The notes below the pieces were generated by a model. The model searched no databases. It saw only the letters and a program-made list of their open reading frames with translations, and was not told the DNA's origin. Below, one piece after another: positions 54,496 to 63,604 of a stretch of DNA of 64,000 nt. A program made the translations under genes and the position numbers. Position 1 is the first letter of the stretch. Every line of letters starts with the position of its first letter. Origin of the DNA: Gloeobacter kilaueensis JS1 (GTDB taxonomy: Bacteria; Cyanobacteriota; Cyanobacteriia; Gloeobacterales; Gloeobacteraceae); the NCBI RefSeq assembly GCF_000484535.1, contig NC_022600.1, forward strand, positions 2,790,001-2,854,000, read 5' to 3'.

Positions 54496-56091
54496 ATGAA
54501 GAAAACACTCCTTCACAAAGCGCAAAAAATGTCCGCCACCCGTCCCCGGCACGAACGCATTCTCTACGTGCGCCTGCCCTGCAATCCGATCTTTCCGATC
54601 GGCGTCGTCTACCTGGCCGACCACGTTCACAAGCGCTTTCCCGATGTCGATCAAGAAATTTTTGATCTGGGGGCGGTACCGCCTTTAGATTTTGCGCGGG
54701 CCCTCGAGGACAAGATTCTCGAATTTCAGCCGAGCCTGCTCGCCTTTTCCTGGCGCGACATCCAGATCTATGCGCCGGTGGGGGGGCGGGCCGGCAATCC
54801 CCTCCAGAATGCCTTTCAGTTTTTCTATTCGGACAACTGGCTGGAGCGGCTGCAGGGGGCGATTGGTGGGCTGCACATGGCGGTCGATTGCTACGGAGAA
54901 CTCTGGCGCAACCTCAGCTTGATCCGCCGGGGCTACGCGATGGCCCGCTCGCTCAACTGCGATGCCCGCATGGTCGTGGGAGGAGGAGCGGTTTCGGTGT
55001 TTTATGAGCAGTTAGCTCAGCGCCTGCCCAAGGGGACGATCGTCTCGGTAGGCGAAGGGGAGACGCTCTTTGAGAAGCTCCTGCGCGGCGAAGATATTGC
55101 CGGTGAGCGCTGCTATATCGCGGGTGAAGAAGTTCCCCGGACCCGGCTCATCCACGAAGCGCCCACCCCGTTTGTCAAGACCGCCTGCGACTACGACTAC
55201 ATCGAGCGCATCTGGCCGCAGTTTGACTATTACCTCGACGGGGACTTTTATATCGGCGTGCAGACCAAGCGCGGCTGCCCCCACAACTGCATCTACTGCG
55301 TCTACACCGTCGTCGAGGGCAAGCAGGTCCGGGTCAACCCCGCCGACGAAGTGATCGAAGAGATGCGCCAGCTCTACGAGCGGGGCATCCGCAACTTCTG
55401 GTTCACCGACGCCCAGTTTGTCCCCTCTAAAAAATACATTCCCGACTGCATCGAGCTACTGCAGAAGATCAAAGATTCTGGCCTGCAGGACATCCACTGG
55501 GCAGGCTATATCCGCGCCGACAACCTGCCGCCAGAATTGACCCGCCTGATGGTCGAGACGGGCATGAACTATCTGGAGATTGGTGTCACCTCCGGCTCGC
55601 AGTCGCTGGTGCGCAAGATGCGCCTGGGCTATAACCTGCGCACGGTGATCGAAAATTGTCGTGCCCTCAAGGCGAACGGCTTTGGGGATCTGGTGTCGGT
55701 CAACTACTCGTTTAACGTGATCGGCGAGACCTATCAGACTATCCGCGAGACGATCGCCTTTCACCGCGAACTGGAGGCGATCTTTGGGGCCGATAAAGTC
55801 GAACCGGCGATCTTCTTTATTGGCCTCCAACCCCACACGGGCCTCGAAGAGTACGCCCTCAAGACCGGTGCGCTGCGGCCCAACTACGACCCGATGGGCT
55901 TTATGCTGCCCTGGCTTGCGAGCAAACTGCTCTGGAACCCGGAACCGCTCGGCGCGTTTTTTGGCAACGTCTGTCTTGAGGCGATGCGCTCCCGGCCCGA
56001 CGATTTTGGCCGGGCGGTGATGGATATTCTTGAGGCGCGGCTGGGGCGTGCGCCCCTGTCGGAGGCGTTGCGGGCACCGGTGGCGGTGTGA
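54496..56091 (+). CDS. B12-binding/radical SAM protein (photosystem II high-light acclimation type)
   Basis: 531 residues from the ATG at 54496 (GGGAAG upstream). ILYVRLPCNPIFPIGVVYLADHVH, then FSWRDIQIYAPVGGRAGNPLQN form the N-terminal part in place of a classical cobalamin domain. The radical SAM core has the cluster motif GCPHNCIYCVY (C-x3-C-x2-C, about 266-274) and the later GMNYLEIGVTSGSQSLVRKMRLG. The start sequence matches a cyanobacterial group annotated, as I recall, as photosystem II high-light acclimation radical SAM. The reaction is unknown. Confidence 0.83.
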   Translation: MKKTLLHKAQKMSATRPRHERILYVRLPCNPIFPIGVVYLADHVHKRFPDVDQEIFDLGAVPPLDFARALEDKILEFQPSLLAFSWRDIQIYAPVGGRAGNPLQNAFQFFYSDNWLERLQGAIGGLHMAVDCYGELWRNLSLIRRGYAMARSLNCDARMVVGGGAVSVFYEQLAQRLPKGTIVSVGEGETLFEKLLRGEDIAGERCYIAGEEVPRTRLIHEAPTPFVKTACDYDYIERIWPQFDYYLDGDFYIGVQTKRGCPHNCIYCVYTVVEGKQVRVNPADEVIEEMRQLYERGIRNFWFTDAQFVPSKKYIPDCIELLQKIKDSGLQDIHWAGYIRADNLPPELTRLMVETGMNYLEIGVTSGSQSLVRKMRLGYNLRTVIENCRALKANGFGDLVSVNYSFNVIGETYQTIRETIAFHRELEAIFGADKVEPAIFFIGLQPHTGLEEYALKTGALRPNYDPMGFMLPWLASKLLWNPEPLGAFFGNVCLEAMRSRPDDFGRAVMDILEARLGRAPLSEALRAPVAV

Positions 56092-56193
56092 ATTGCCGGG
56101 TGCGGACGTTAATATAGTGCAGTGCCGGATCTGTGCTGGAGCGGATTCGCACAGCAATTGTCCTTTGACAAAAAACGCGGGAGGTTGGGCTCG

Positions 56194-57495
56194 ATGACTG
56201 CAGGCCGTGACCGGAAGATGTCACCCCAGGAAACCTTTGCCCAGATGGCATCATCTTCGGGCCTGCGCACGCGCCTGCTCTTTACGCTGGCGATGGTGGT
56301 TCTGGCCCGCGTCGGCATCTACATTCCGCTGCCGGGAGTCGATCAGACCGCCTTTCATCAAGCTACCCAGAGTAACGCTCTCATCGGCTTTCTCAACATC
56401 TTTGCCGGGGGCGGCTTCAGCACGCTTGGCATCTTTACGCTGGGCATCCTGCCCTACATCAACGCCAGCATCATCGTCCAGTTGCTGGTACCGGTCTTTC
56501 CCCAGCTCGAAGATCTTCAAAAAAACGAGGGTGAGGCAGGCCGCCGTCAGATTGCCCAGTACACCCGCTATCTGGCTCTGGGCTGGGCGATCATCCAGAG
56601 TGTCGGTCTTGCTATCTATATCCGGCCCTTCGTCGCCGACTGGAACCCGCTGTTTGTCATCCAGACGACTCTCGCTTTGAGCGCCGGGGCGATCTTTGTC
56701 ATGTGGCTCAGCGAGCTGATTACCGAAAAGGGCGTCGGTAACGGCGCATCGCTCCTGATTTTTATCAACATCGTCGCCACCCTGCCCACCGCCCTCAGCC
56801 AGACATTCCAGCTCATCCAGGCCGATTCCTCGCGCATCGCCGGGACGGTGATTTTGCTGGTGGTGTTTCTCGCCATGATCGTCGGCATCGTCTTCGTCCA
56901 AGAAGGCATCCGCCGCATCCCGATCATCTCGGCCCGCCGTCAGGTCGGTCCCAGTCGGCAGCAGTACCAGCAGCAACAGACCAGCTATCTGCCCTTGCGG
57001 GTCAACCAGGGCGGGGTGATGCCGATCATCTTTGCTTCTTCGCTTCTGTACCTGCCCCTTACCTTCGCCCAGTTTGCCCGCAATGGAGCGGTCGATCAGA
57101 TCGTGAGCTTCCTGGCCAGCGGATGGGTGCATACGCTGCTGTACATGGTGCTGATCTTGTTTTTCAGCTACTTTTACGCGACGCTCATCATCAACCCCGA
57201 GGATGTCTCCAAAAATCTCAAGCGCATGGGTTCGAGCATTCCCGGCGTGCGGCCCGGCACTGCCACCTCCGAGTACATCGAGAAGGTGATGAACCGGCTC
57301 ACTTTTTTGGGAGCGATCTTTCTGTCGCTGGTGGCGATTATCCCGACTGCCGTCGAGCAGGGAACCGGCGTCACCACCTTCAACGGCCTGGGAGCGACCT
57401 CGCTTTTGATCCTGGTGGGCGTCGCCATCGATACTGTCAAGCAGATCCAGACCTACGTCATCTCCCAGCGCTACGAAAACATGGTGAAAAAATAA
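56194..57495 (+). CDS. secY: Preprotein translocase subunit SecY
   Basis: 433 residues from the ATG at 56194, chosen for GGAGG at 9 bases and the family N-terminus (SPQETFAQMASSSGLRTRLLF). Ten membrane helices. Signature segments are PYINASIIVQLLVPVFPQLEDLQKNEGEAGRRQI, SLLIFINIVATLP, the cytosolic NRAPLRVNQGG equivalent (LPLRVNQGGVMPIIFASSLL) and the GVRPG tip (SIPGVRPGTATSEYIEKV). It is the channel of Sec export and membrane insertion. adk follows by one base, but no ribosomal protein genes precede it, unlike the usual spc operon. Confidence 0.96.
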   Translation: MTAGRDRKMSPQETFAQMASSSGLRTRLLFTLAMVVLARVGIYIPLPGVDQTAFHQATQSNALIGFLNIFAGGGFSTLGIFTLGILPYINASIIVQLLVPVFPQLEDLQKNEGEAGRRQIAQYTRYLALGWAIIQSVGLAIYIRPFVADWNPLFVIQTTLALSAGAIFVMWLSELITEKGVGNGASLLIFINIVATLPTALSQTFQLIQADSSRIAGTVILLVVFLAMIVGIVFVQEGIRRIPIISARRQVGPSRQQYQQQQTSYLPLRVNQGGVMPIIFASSLLYLPLTFAQFARNGAVDQIVSFLASGWVHTLLYMVLILFFSYFYATLIINPEDVSKNLKRMGSSIPGVRPGTATSEYIEKVMNRLTFLGAIFLSLVAIIPTAVEQGTGVTTFNGLGATSLLILVGVAIDTVKQIQTYVISQRYENMVKK

Positions 57496-57496
57496 C

Positions 57497-58159
57497 ATGC
57501 CGATCCGACGGCTCATCCTGCTCGGCGCGCCTGGGGCGGGCAAGGGTACCCAGGCTCAAAAACTGATGGCCGATCTCGCTATTCCCCAGATTTCGACCGG
57601 CGACATCCTGCGCGCAGCGATCAGCAGAGGCACGGCCCTGGGGCAGGAAGCGAAGACCTACATGGAGCGCGGCGTACTGGTGCCCGACGAGGTGGTGATT
57701 GGTCTGGTGGAGCAGCGGCTCGCCGAGGCGGACGCGGCTACCGGCTGGATCCTCGATGGTTTTCCGCGCACCCCCGTCCAGGCCGAGGCGCTCGATGCCC
57801 TGCTCGTGGGACTGGGCCAACCGCTCGAAGCGGTCGTTCTCATCGATGTACCCGAAGCCCAGCTCATCGAGCGGCTGACGGGCCGCCGTAGCTGCGCCAT
57901 CTGTAAACGCATCTATCATCTCCGCTTCAATCCGCCACCGCCAGGACCGCCCTACCCGAGCGAGCACCCGGATCGCCCCTGCGAACTGGTGCAGCGCCCC
58001 GACGATGCGCTCGAGGTGGTGAGCAAGCGCCAGGCCGTCTACCGCCAGTCCACCGAACCGCTCATCGCCTACTACCGCGAACAAAAAAAATTACAGGTGC
58101 TCGACGGCGACCGGCCACCGGAGATTGTCTACAGTGAATTGCGCCGGTTATTGGGTTAG
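57497..58159 (+). CDS. adk: Adenylate kinase
   Basis: 220 residues, one base after secY. The P-loop GAPGAGKGTQ (10-19), the AMP-binding QISTGDILRAAI and the DGFPRT motif are present. The LID domain is the long form (RRSCAICKRIYHLRFNPPPPG) with a Cys-x2-Cys pair, but the second half is short (HPDRPCELVQRPDD), so a full four-ligand zinc site is doubtful. It interconverts 2 ADP with AMP and ATP. The secY-adk order is conserved in bacteria. Confidence 0.96.
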   Translation: MPIRRLILLGAPGAGKGTQAQKLMADLAIPQISTGDILRAAISRGTALGQEAKTYMERGVLVPDEVVIGLVEQRLAEADAATGWILDGFPRTPVQAEALDALLVGLGQPLEAVVLIDVPEAQLIERLTGRRSCAICKRIYHLRFNPPPPGPPYPSEHPDRPCELVQRPDDALEVVSKRQAVYRQSTEPLIAYYREQKKLQVLDGDRPPEIVYSELRRLLG

Positions 58160-58396
58160 TCCGTCGGCATAGCTTCCCCTTTGAGGTCTATGCTAATATC
58201 TCAGTACCGCGCGGACACGCGGAAAGCAAAGTCTGGTAACGATCAGGGGGCTCTTTCGGTTCGAGATGGCAGTTCTTTGCTCGTTTCGGAAATCGTCGGT
58301 TTCGATTGGGGTCGGCGAATGTCCAACCGCTCAACCTATCGGTAAGGTCGCTGCTTTGTCCTTGTCGATCGGTTTTTTTCGTTTTGGAGACAAGCA
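58160..58396 (+). other. Long leader upstream of the Gly-rich RRM gene
   Basis: 237 bases between adk and the RRM gene without a reading frame. Repeated GGTTTCGATTGG/GTCGGCGAATG-type stretches could form stems. Long leaders with regulatory structure are known for cyanobacterial cold-responsive rbp genes, so this may be a thermo-responsive 5' UTR. I see no named riboswitch. Confidence 0.4.
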
Positions 58397-58741
58397 GTGA
58401 CTTTATTCGTGGGTAACCTGCCCTTCTCAGCCACGGAGCAGGAAATTATTGAGGCGTTCACCGAGTACGGTGAAGTCAAGTCCGTTAAAATCCCGATGGA
58501 TCGTGAAACTGGCCGCCCGAGGGGTTTTGCCTTCGTCGATCTCGAATCGGAGACAGCCGAGCAGGCAGCAATCGACGATCTCGATGGGGCAACCTGGAAC
58601 AACCGGGAAATCCGCGTTAACAAAGCTGAACCTCGTCGCGGCGGTAGCGGCGGCAGTGGTGGCGGTGGCAATCGCGGCGGCGGTGGCGGTGGCTATCGCG
58701 GCGGTGGCGGCGGTGGCGGCAACCGCGAACGCCGTTACTGA
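58397..58741 (+). CDS. rbp: Glycine-rich RNA-binding protein (RRM type)
   Basis: 114 residues from a GTG at 58397 (GGAG at 7 bases). One RRM at 1-80 with RNP2 LFVGNL and RNP1 RGFAFVDL, followed by a Gly/Arg tail (about 82-114). This is the layout of the cold-induced Rbp proteins of cyanobacteria, which bind mRNA and can be targeted to membranes. It is followed by a strong terminator, so it is the end of its transcript. Confidence 0.92.
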   Translation: MTLFVGNLPFSATEQEIIEAFTEYGEVKSVKIPMDRETGRPRGFAFVDLESETAEQAAIDDLDGATWNNREIRVNKAEPRRGGSGGSGGGGNRGGGGGGYRGGGGGGGNRERRY

Positions 58742-58762
58742 GCACAAGTATTTTCTGAGCGA

Positions 58763-58794
58763 AACCCGGCGTAGATGTCTACGCCGGGTTTTTT
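58763..58794 (+). terminator. Strong intrinsic terminator after rbp
   Basis: AACCCGGCGTAG at 58763-58774, loop ATGT, CTACGCCGGGTT at 58779-58790, T-run to 58794. A perfect 12-base stem. The minus-strand arsA gene stops within the T-run, so the same hairpin may end transcription from both sides. Confidence 0.92.
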
Positions 58795-59978
58795 CATCTG
58801 GTGAGCGCCGCAAAACGAATCTGCAGGTAGTCGTCCTGCATCCGGGCACCGTTCGGTTGCAGAGCAGCGAGCGACTGCGGCAGCACAAGGTTGCGGCGAT
58901 GGTTGCCGATACGAATGTTGAGTTCGTCGCCGGTCTTGGCCAGATGCACCTCCGACTTGGGCACGCCGGGCAGGTAGAGATCGAGGCGGTAGATCCCTTC
59001 TTCTTGAACCACCTTTAAGGTTGTCTCGACGTACAGCACCGCCGCCGGATCGCTCTCGCCGTAGAGATCACCTTTGAGGCGTTCAAGGGCGGCGATACCG
59101 ACCATTTCTTCTTGATAGAGGGGGATCTCGCGCACCGGCAGGGGAGAAAAGTTGTCGTGGATCTGCTGCCGGTAGATCTGCTGCGATTGTTTCCAGCGCT
59201 GAAAGTAAGGATCCTGTACGTCGTCGGGGATGATCCGGTTGGCGATCACAAGGTCGGTGGCGACGTTGTAGAGGCTCAAGTAGGCGTGGGCGCGCAGGGA
59301 TTCTTTGATCACCATCTTTTCGGGATTGGTGACCAGGCGCACCGAGGTCAGGGTGTTGTCGGTGAGAATGCGCTCGAGCGCCTCGATCTTTTCGTAAAAT
59401 TCGTAGGGCGCGTCGATCACCTCGGCGTTGGGCAGGGGAATACCTGCCACCCGCCGCGCCACCGGGTCAAAGATGGGGGTGAGCACCTTGGCAATGCCCT
59501 GCATCGGCTTGAAGAACTTGCGCACGTACCAACCGGACACCTCCGGCAGGCTGAGCAGGCGCAGAGCGGTGCCGGTCGGTGCCGAGTCGATGATGAGTAC
59601 GTCAAAATCCGCTTCGTCGTAGTGCCGCTTGACGCGCACCAGCGAAAAGATTTCGTCCATCCCCGGCAAAACCGCCAGCTCCTCCGCCTGGATCCCTTCG
59701 AGTCCCCGTGCCTGGAGTACCTGGGTGATGTACTTTTTGACCGAACCCCAGTTTTCTTCCAGCTCGACGAGGGCGTCCAGTTCCGCTGCCCAAAAATTTT
59801 CACTCACCTGCCTGGGTTCATGCCCGAGAGGCTGATCGAGGGAGTCGGCGAGGGAGTGCGCCGGGTCCGTCGAGAGCACCAGCGTCCGATAACCCAACTC
59901 GGCGCAACGCAGACCGGTCGCCGCCGCCATGCTCGTCTTGCCGACGCCGCCCTTGCCCGTCATCAAGATGATCCGCAT
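58794..59978 (-). CDS. arsA: ArsA/Get3-family ATPase with C-terminal Hsp20-like domain
   Basis: 394 residues from the ATG at 59978 (an ATG at 60014 is in frame, but the family starts directly with [14 protein letters not shown]). Deviant Walker [10 protein letters not shown], switch [14 protein letters not shown] and switch [17 protein letters not shown] are present. The last 90 residues ([34 protein letters not shown]) form the alpha-crystallin-like domain found in cyanobacterial and plant ArsA/GET3 types. No arsenic resistance genes are near, so a role in membrane-protein targeting is more likely than arsenite export. Confidence 0.88.
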   Translation of the reverse strand: MRIILMTGKGGVGKTSMAAATGLRCAELGYRTLVLSTDPAHSLADSLDQPLGHEPRQVSENFWAAELDALVELEENWGSVKKYITQVLQARGLEGIQAEELAVLPGMDEIFSLVRVKRHYDEADFDVLIIDSAPTGTALRLLSLPEVSGWYVRKFFKPMQGIAKVLTPIFDPVARRVAGIPLPNAEVIDAPYEFYEKIEALERILTDNTLTSVRLVTNPEKMVIKESLRAHAYLSLYNVATDLVIANRIIPDDVQDPYFQRWKQSQQIYRQQIHDNFSPLPVREIPLYQEEMVGIAALERLKGDLYGESDPAAVLYVETTLKVVQEEGIYRLDLYLPGVPKSEVHLAKTGDELNIRIGNHRRNLVLPQSLAALQPNGARMQDDYLQIRFAALTR

Positions 59979-60115
59979 CTTGTCGCGCCTGTGCTCTGTC
60001 TGGTTCTGGGTCATCGGGCCGGCACCTGTCTTAAGAATCCTTAATTTTCATGGTATAGGTATTCGGCGCTCTGGAGCCGCTCCAGAGCGCCGAAGTTGCA
60101 GCTCTATAAATCCGC

Positions 60116-60867
60116 CTACTGGAGGGAGAAGGTGATGGGCACCCGCACCCACGCCGCTACCGCTTCTTCCCCACGATGCGCTGGCTCAAAGCGCGTCCGC
60201 TTCACCGCCTCGATTGCCGCCTGGTCCAACTCTGCATGACCAGACGAACGCACCACCTGCACCTCCCCCACACTCCCGTCCGCGTTGATGTACGCCTTGA
60301 CGATCACCTTGCCTTCCCAGTTGTTCTGCTGGGCTATCTCCGGATAGTCCGGCTGCACCGCTCCTTTGGGCCGCGCATTCACCAACGGCGGCGCGGGGGA
60401 GGCGGCGGTGCCTCCACAGGCGCACTGCCTCCACTGCCGTTATCGACGCCCGTCGGGCTGGTGCTGCCGTTGTCGTTGCCTGAATCGGTGCCGTAACCGG
60501 TGCCCCGCGAACCCGCAATTTGACTCTCCGAGACGGTCGATTCACTGGGAGTGGTCGCCTTGGTGCTGAGAATCGGACGGGAGGCTTTTGCTTTTTGAGG
60601 GGCACTCTGGCGGACGACTTTTTTGGTGAGCTTCGGTTCAGGGGGTTTGGGTTTGGGAGGTTCGGGTTTGGGTTTGGGGGGCAGCTTTTTTTGTTGGACC
60701 GGTGAGACCATGACGACATTCTGGGTTTTGTGCAGTTCGGGGGCTTTGGGTTCGGGCAGGCGGACCATGAACAGTCCGGCGTGCAGGATAGCGCTGCCGA
60801 GAAAGCACAGAACGATGATCTTGCCACCGCTACTTGACGTCTGTTGCCATAGCGATCCGGGTTGCAT
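60116..60867 (-). pseudogene. tonB: TonB energy-transducer gene interrupted by a frameshift
   Basis: The N-terminal part (60867 to about 60379, 162 residues) has one membrane helix (IIVLCFLGSAILHAGLF) and a Pro/Lys-rich spacer (PPKPKPEPPKPKPPEP), then runs into PPPPPRRRW and a stop. The C-terminal TonB domain (GAVQPDYPEIAQQNNWEGKVIVKAYINADG to PITFSLQ, 60116-60385) continues in the next frame. One extra C in the C5 run at 60395-60399 would restore PPPAPPLVNARP. This could be a real mutation, phase variation or a sequencing error. Downstream of exbB-exbD, which it overlaps by 38 bases. Confidence 0.8.
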
Positions 60868-61249
60868 TGACCTGTCTTAGCTCATCGAGAATGTCTACAA
60901 CAAAACGATAGTGGACGCGCTTGTCACCGGCGATCACCACCAGCCGGTTCGGGTCTTTGTCAAGGATAGCTTTGATCGCCGGACCGATACTTTTTTTATC
61001 GATCGGATCCTTGTTGAGAAAGAACTTGCCATCCCTGGTGACTGACAGGGTGACCTGTTCGTTGAACTGGTTGGTAATCGCTGCGGTCGCCTTTGGTAGA
61101 GGCATGTTGAGCCCCTGTTGCCGGGTCAGGAAGATCGAAGCGAGCACGAAGAACGTCAAGATCGCAAATAGAACGTCAATCAGCGGAACGACGTTGATCT
61201 CACCGGCGACGCTGCCATCGTCTTCACTGCCGCTGAATTTAACTGACAT
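60830..61249 (-). CDS. exbD: ExbD/TolR biopolymer transport protein
   Basis: 139 residues. A single helix (INVVPLIDVLFAILTFFVLAS, about 18-38) carries the proton-conducting Asp in PLIDVLFAILTFF; the rest is the periplasmic domain (DPIDKKSIGPAIKAILDKDPNRLVVIAGDKRVHY). With ExbB it forms the proton-driven motor for TonB. Its start overlaps the exbB end by 11 bases. Confidence 0.92.
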   Translation of the reverse strand: MSVKFSGSEDDGSVAGEINVVPLIDVLFAILTFFVLASIFLTRQQGLNMPLPKATAAITNQFNEQVTLSVTRDGKFFLNKDPIDKKSIGPAIKAILDKDPNRLVVIAGDKRVHYRFVVDILDELRQVNATRIAMATDVK

Positions 61250-61880
61250 TGCTCAGTGCCCTCCCGCCTGCCATCCGCCAGCGCAACTCCAACTGTGTAC
61301 CCGCCGTCTCCATCAGCGTCACCTGACGACGAGCCAACGCCCGAAACGTACTCGCAAAAATAAGCGTCACCAGCGCCACGATCATCCCCGTCGCCGTCGC
61401 TATCAACGCCTCGGAGATGCCCCCAGCCACCTCCAGACCCTTGCTGGAATTCTCGGTGCCCAGACCCAACGACGCAAACGAGTTAATCAGACCCAGCACC
61501 GTCCCCAACAAACCCAACAAAGGCGAGAGCGTCACAATCGTGTCCAGCACCGAGACAAAGCGCTTGAGCTTGGGAATCTCGCCTTTGGCTGCCCCTTCGA
61601 GAGCCAGGCGAAAAGCAGTCTCGTCGTCGGTCTTGATCGACAGTGCCGAGCCGAAGATGCGGCCAAGGGGAATGTCTGCGTTTTCGTTTATCAGCTTTCG
61701 CAGTTGCTCCGGTTGCCAGCGCTCGTCAGCGAAGGCTTGTTCGACGAAGGCTTTTTGCCTGGGCAACAGCCTTGTCCAGTAGAGGATGCGCTCGATGATG
61801 ATCGCCAGCGAAATCAATGACAAGAGCAGCATCGGGTACATGACGATGCCGCCGCGAAAAAACCATTCGATTACTGCCAT
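61239..61880 (-). CDS. exbB: ExbB/TolQ/MotA-family proton channel protein
   Basis: 213 residues with three membrane helices: MYPMLLLSLISLAIIIERIL (about 14-33), SPLLGLLGTVLGLINSFASLG (about 118-138) and SEALIATATGMIVALVTLIFAS (about 156-177). The conserved LGLLGTVLG and ATATGMIVAL motifs identify the family. First gene of the exbB-exbD-tonB group that would energise outer-membrane receptors. Confidence 0.92.
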   Translation of the reverse strand: MAVIEWFFRGGIVMYPMLLLSLISLAIIIERILYWTRLLPRQKAFVEQAFADERWQPEQLRKLINENADIPLGRIFGSALSIKTDDETAFRLALEGAAKGEIPKLKRFVSVLDTIVTLSPLLGLLGTVLGLINSFASLGLGTENSSKGLEVAGGISEALIATATGMIVALVTLIFASTFRALARRQVTLMETAGTQLELRWRMAGGRALSNVS

Positions 61881-62057
61881 GTCTCCTCCCAGTAGCTAGA
61901 GTTCTCCAGTTGTCTTGTAGCGCAAAAACGACAAAAAGGAAGCTCCTCACAAACATTCGCAGCGCAGGCTCGACCATTTACTGTATCGAAAAACTGCTCC
62001 GGTTGCAGGTAAAGTTGCAAATTTTGGTCCAGGCATGGCCAGTATCGCCTGCCCCAG

Positions 62058-62063
62058 TATAAT
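62058..62063 (+). promoter_or_regulatory. Consensus -10 box upstream of the PsaM-like gene
   Basis: TATAAT at 62058-62063, 28 bases before the TTG start at 62092. No convincing -35 hexamer at 16-18 bases is seen. Confidence 0.5.
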
Positions 62064-62091
62064 GAGCCCAGGATTTGCAAAGGAGCACCCC

Positions 62092-62193
62092 TTGAGCACC
62101 GTCGTCTCTCCCGCCCAGGTGGCGATTGCCTTTGTCGTGGCTGCGATCGCCGGTATCGCCGCTTTGTTGCTGGCGACTGCCCTGGCCAAATAA
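62092..62193 (+). CDS. psaM: PsaM-like photosystem I small subunit
   Basis: 33 residues from a TTG at 62092 with AGGAG 6 bases upstream (an ATG at 62062 is in frame but overlaps the -10 box). One membrane helix in the middle. The pattern S-x-A-Q-V near the start, I-A-x-V-V-A-A in the helix and L-A-T-A-L-x-K at the end follows PsaM (ends LSTELYK in most cyanobacteria). PsaM helps photosystem I trimer and stability. Too short to be certain; another one-helix photosystem subunit is possible. Confidence 0.55.
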   Translation: MSTVVSPAQVAIAFVVAAIAGIAALLLATALAK

Positions 62194-62203
62194 CCAACCA
62201 CCT

Positions 62204-62539
62204 ATGACCCGCTCTGCAGCTTTTTCTGGCCGATCGCGGCGGAACCTGCCGGTGCCGCTGGTCCTCGGTCCCGCCCTGGGCCTTTTGCTGGTCGCTGCCT
62301 TCGCTGCCCTCGCTGCCGTTCACCTGTGGCACCTGTGGCAGTTTCAGAGTGCCCAGTTTGCCCACTTGAACGAACTGGAGACGGTTCTTGCCCACGCCAG
62401 GGTCCAAAAGGAGCAGCGGCAGGCGGATCTGGCCCGCCGCTTCGATCCGCACCAGTTGCAGCCGCTGCTGCGGGAGCGCTACGGCTGGGTGGATCCGCGC
62501 GATCTCATCGTCCGGCTCCAGCCTCCAGCCAAAAAATAG
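62204..62539 (+). CDS. DivIC/FtsB-like single-helix protein
   Basis: 111 residues from the ATG at 62204. A basic N-terminus (GRSRRNLP), one membrane helix (LVLGPALGLLLVAAFAALAAVHLW, about 20-43), a short coiled coil (LNELETVLAHARVQKEQRQ) and a C-terminal RERYGWVDPRDLIVRLQP that resembles the end of septum-formation initiators (E-R-x-G-x-V-x-P-x-x-x-V). It could be a cell-division FtsB/DivIC homologue. It begins 10 bases after the PsaM-like stop, probably in one transcript. Confidence 0.55.
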   Translation: MTRSAAFSGRSRRNLPVPLVLGPALGLLLVAAFAALAAVHLWHLWQFQSAQFAHLNELETVLAHARVQKEQRQADLARRFDPHQLQPLLRERYGWVDPRDLIVRLQPPAKK

Positions 62540-62548
62540 CGCCCGCAC

Positions 62549-63565
62549 CTAGCGCGCCCGCTCGCTGCGGGTAGAGGCGCTGCGCTGCAGGTCTCTCAGC
62601 CAGTCTGAGATCTGGCGCGAGAGTTGTTGGACGCCGATGCCGGTTTCGCTAATCAGGTGCCGGAACTGGCTTGCGTAAAAATCGACGGCCCGCTCGAACT
62701 CGGCGGTGGGCGGCGGCTCTTGCCCCCGGCGCACGTAGTTGCCACTGATAATCCGATCAAAGTCTCCCGCCTGGATCCAGCGCGTCAACTCGGAGACGCG
62801 GCGCACCGCGTAGGGGTGGGTAGTGCCCATCTCACCAAAAAAGCGCAGGCCGCGATCGAGATAATCGTCCCAGCTCTCGTACTGGCTCGCTTGCTGGATG
62901 AAGGCATCGACGTTGAGGCCCTCGACGTTGCCGCCCGCCAGTTTCATCAAAGTCCGGCAGTGGATGCGCGGGTCGCGGACGACCAGAGCTGCCGCCCGGT
63001 CGCAGGTCAGCTCCGAAGCGCGCGACCATTCCAGCAAAATCAAAGTGATTGCCTGGAGCGGCAGTCCGCTCAAGGGCGGTAGCGGCAGGGTGTTCCAGCT
63101 AATCTGCAACAGCAAGAATAAAACCGTGCGGTAGAGCACATGCTCGGAGAGAATGTGGCCGACCTCGTGGGCGAGTACCGATTTGAGTTCGTCCTTGTCG
63201 AGGATCGAGGTGAGGCCAGAGTTGAGAATGACGATGGGCCGATCCGCACCGTAGGCCATCGCGTTGACCTGGGGAGTCTGCAGCAGATACAGCTCGTAGA
63301 CGCTGGGCAGATCGAGGGTGTCAAGGCAGCTGAGATACGCCTGGTAGAGCTGGGGCAGTTGATTGGGACCGAGCCGGATGCCGTTACCGAGCAGATCCTG
63401 CTTGATCGAGCGCTCGAAACCGAACTCGAAGAGCTTTTTGACCAAAACGTCGATAAAAGGAATCTGCTTGAGGGCAGCGGTGGCGGCGCGATCGGCGGGG
63501 TGCTCGTAGGCTTTGGGGCTGATGCCGGTGAGCCGGTAGGGCGTGGGCGCGGTGCTACTGGTCAT
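62549..63565 (-). CDS. M48-family metallopeptidase
   Basis: 338 residues. The zinc motif HEVGH is at 133-137 (SVLAHEVGHILSEH), and the third ligand Glu lies in ASELTCDRAAAL (about 180-190). A hydrophobic stretch between them (TVLFLLLQISWN, then LPLPPLSGLPLQAITLILL) may touch or cross the membrane. GTTHPYAVRRVSEL is the conserved His-Pro motif. The family includes HtpX-type quality-control proteases; substrates here are unknown. Confidence 0.88.
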   Translation of the reverse strand: MTSSTAPTPYRLTGISPKAYEHPADRAATAALKQIPFIDVLVKKLFEFGFERSIKQDLLGNGIRLGPNQLPQLYQAYLSCLDTLDLPSVYELYLLQTPQVNAMAYGADRPIVILNSGLTSILDKDELKSVLAHEVGHILSEHVLYRTVLFLLLQISWNTLPLPPLSGLPLQAITLILLEWSRASELTCDRAAALVVRDPRIHCRTLMKLAGGNVEGLNVDAFIQQASQYESWDDYLDRGLRFFGEMGTTHPYAVRRVSELTRWIQAGDFDRIISGNYVRRGQEPPPTAEFERAVDFYASQFRHLISETGIGVQQLSRQISDWLRDLQRSASTRSERAR

Positions 63566-63604
63566 ACGGAACCGTCGAAATCGGATGCCCTATTGTGGCC
63601 TGTT

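Noticed and set aside
58794-59978. arsA considered part of an arsenic resistance operon
   Set aside because: No arsB, arsC, arsR or arsenite carrier is adjacent, and the C-terminal Hsp20-like domain points to the cyanobacterial/plant GET3-like group.
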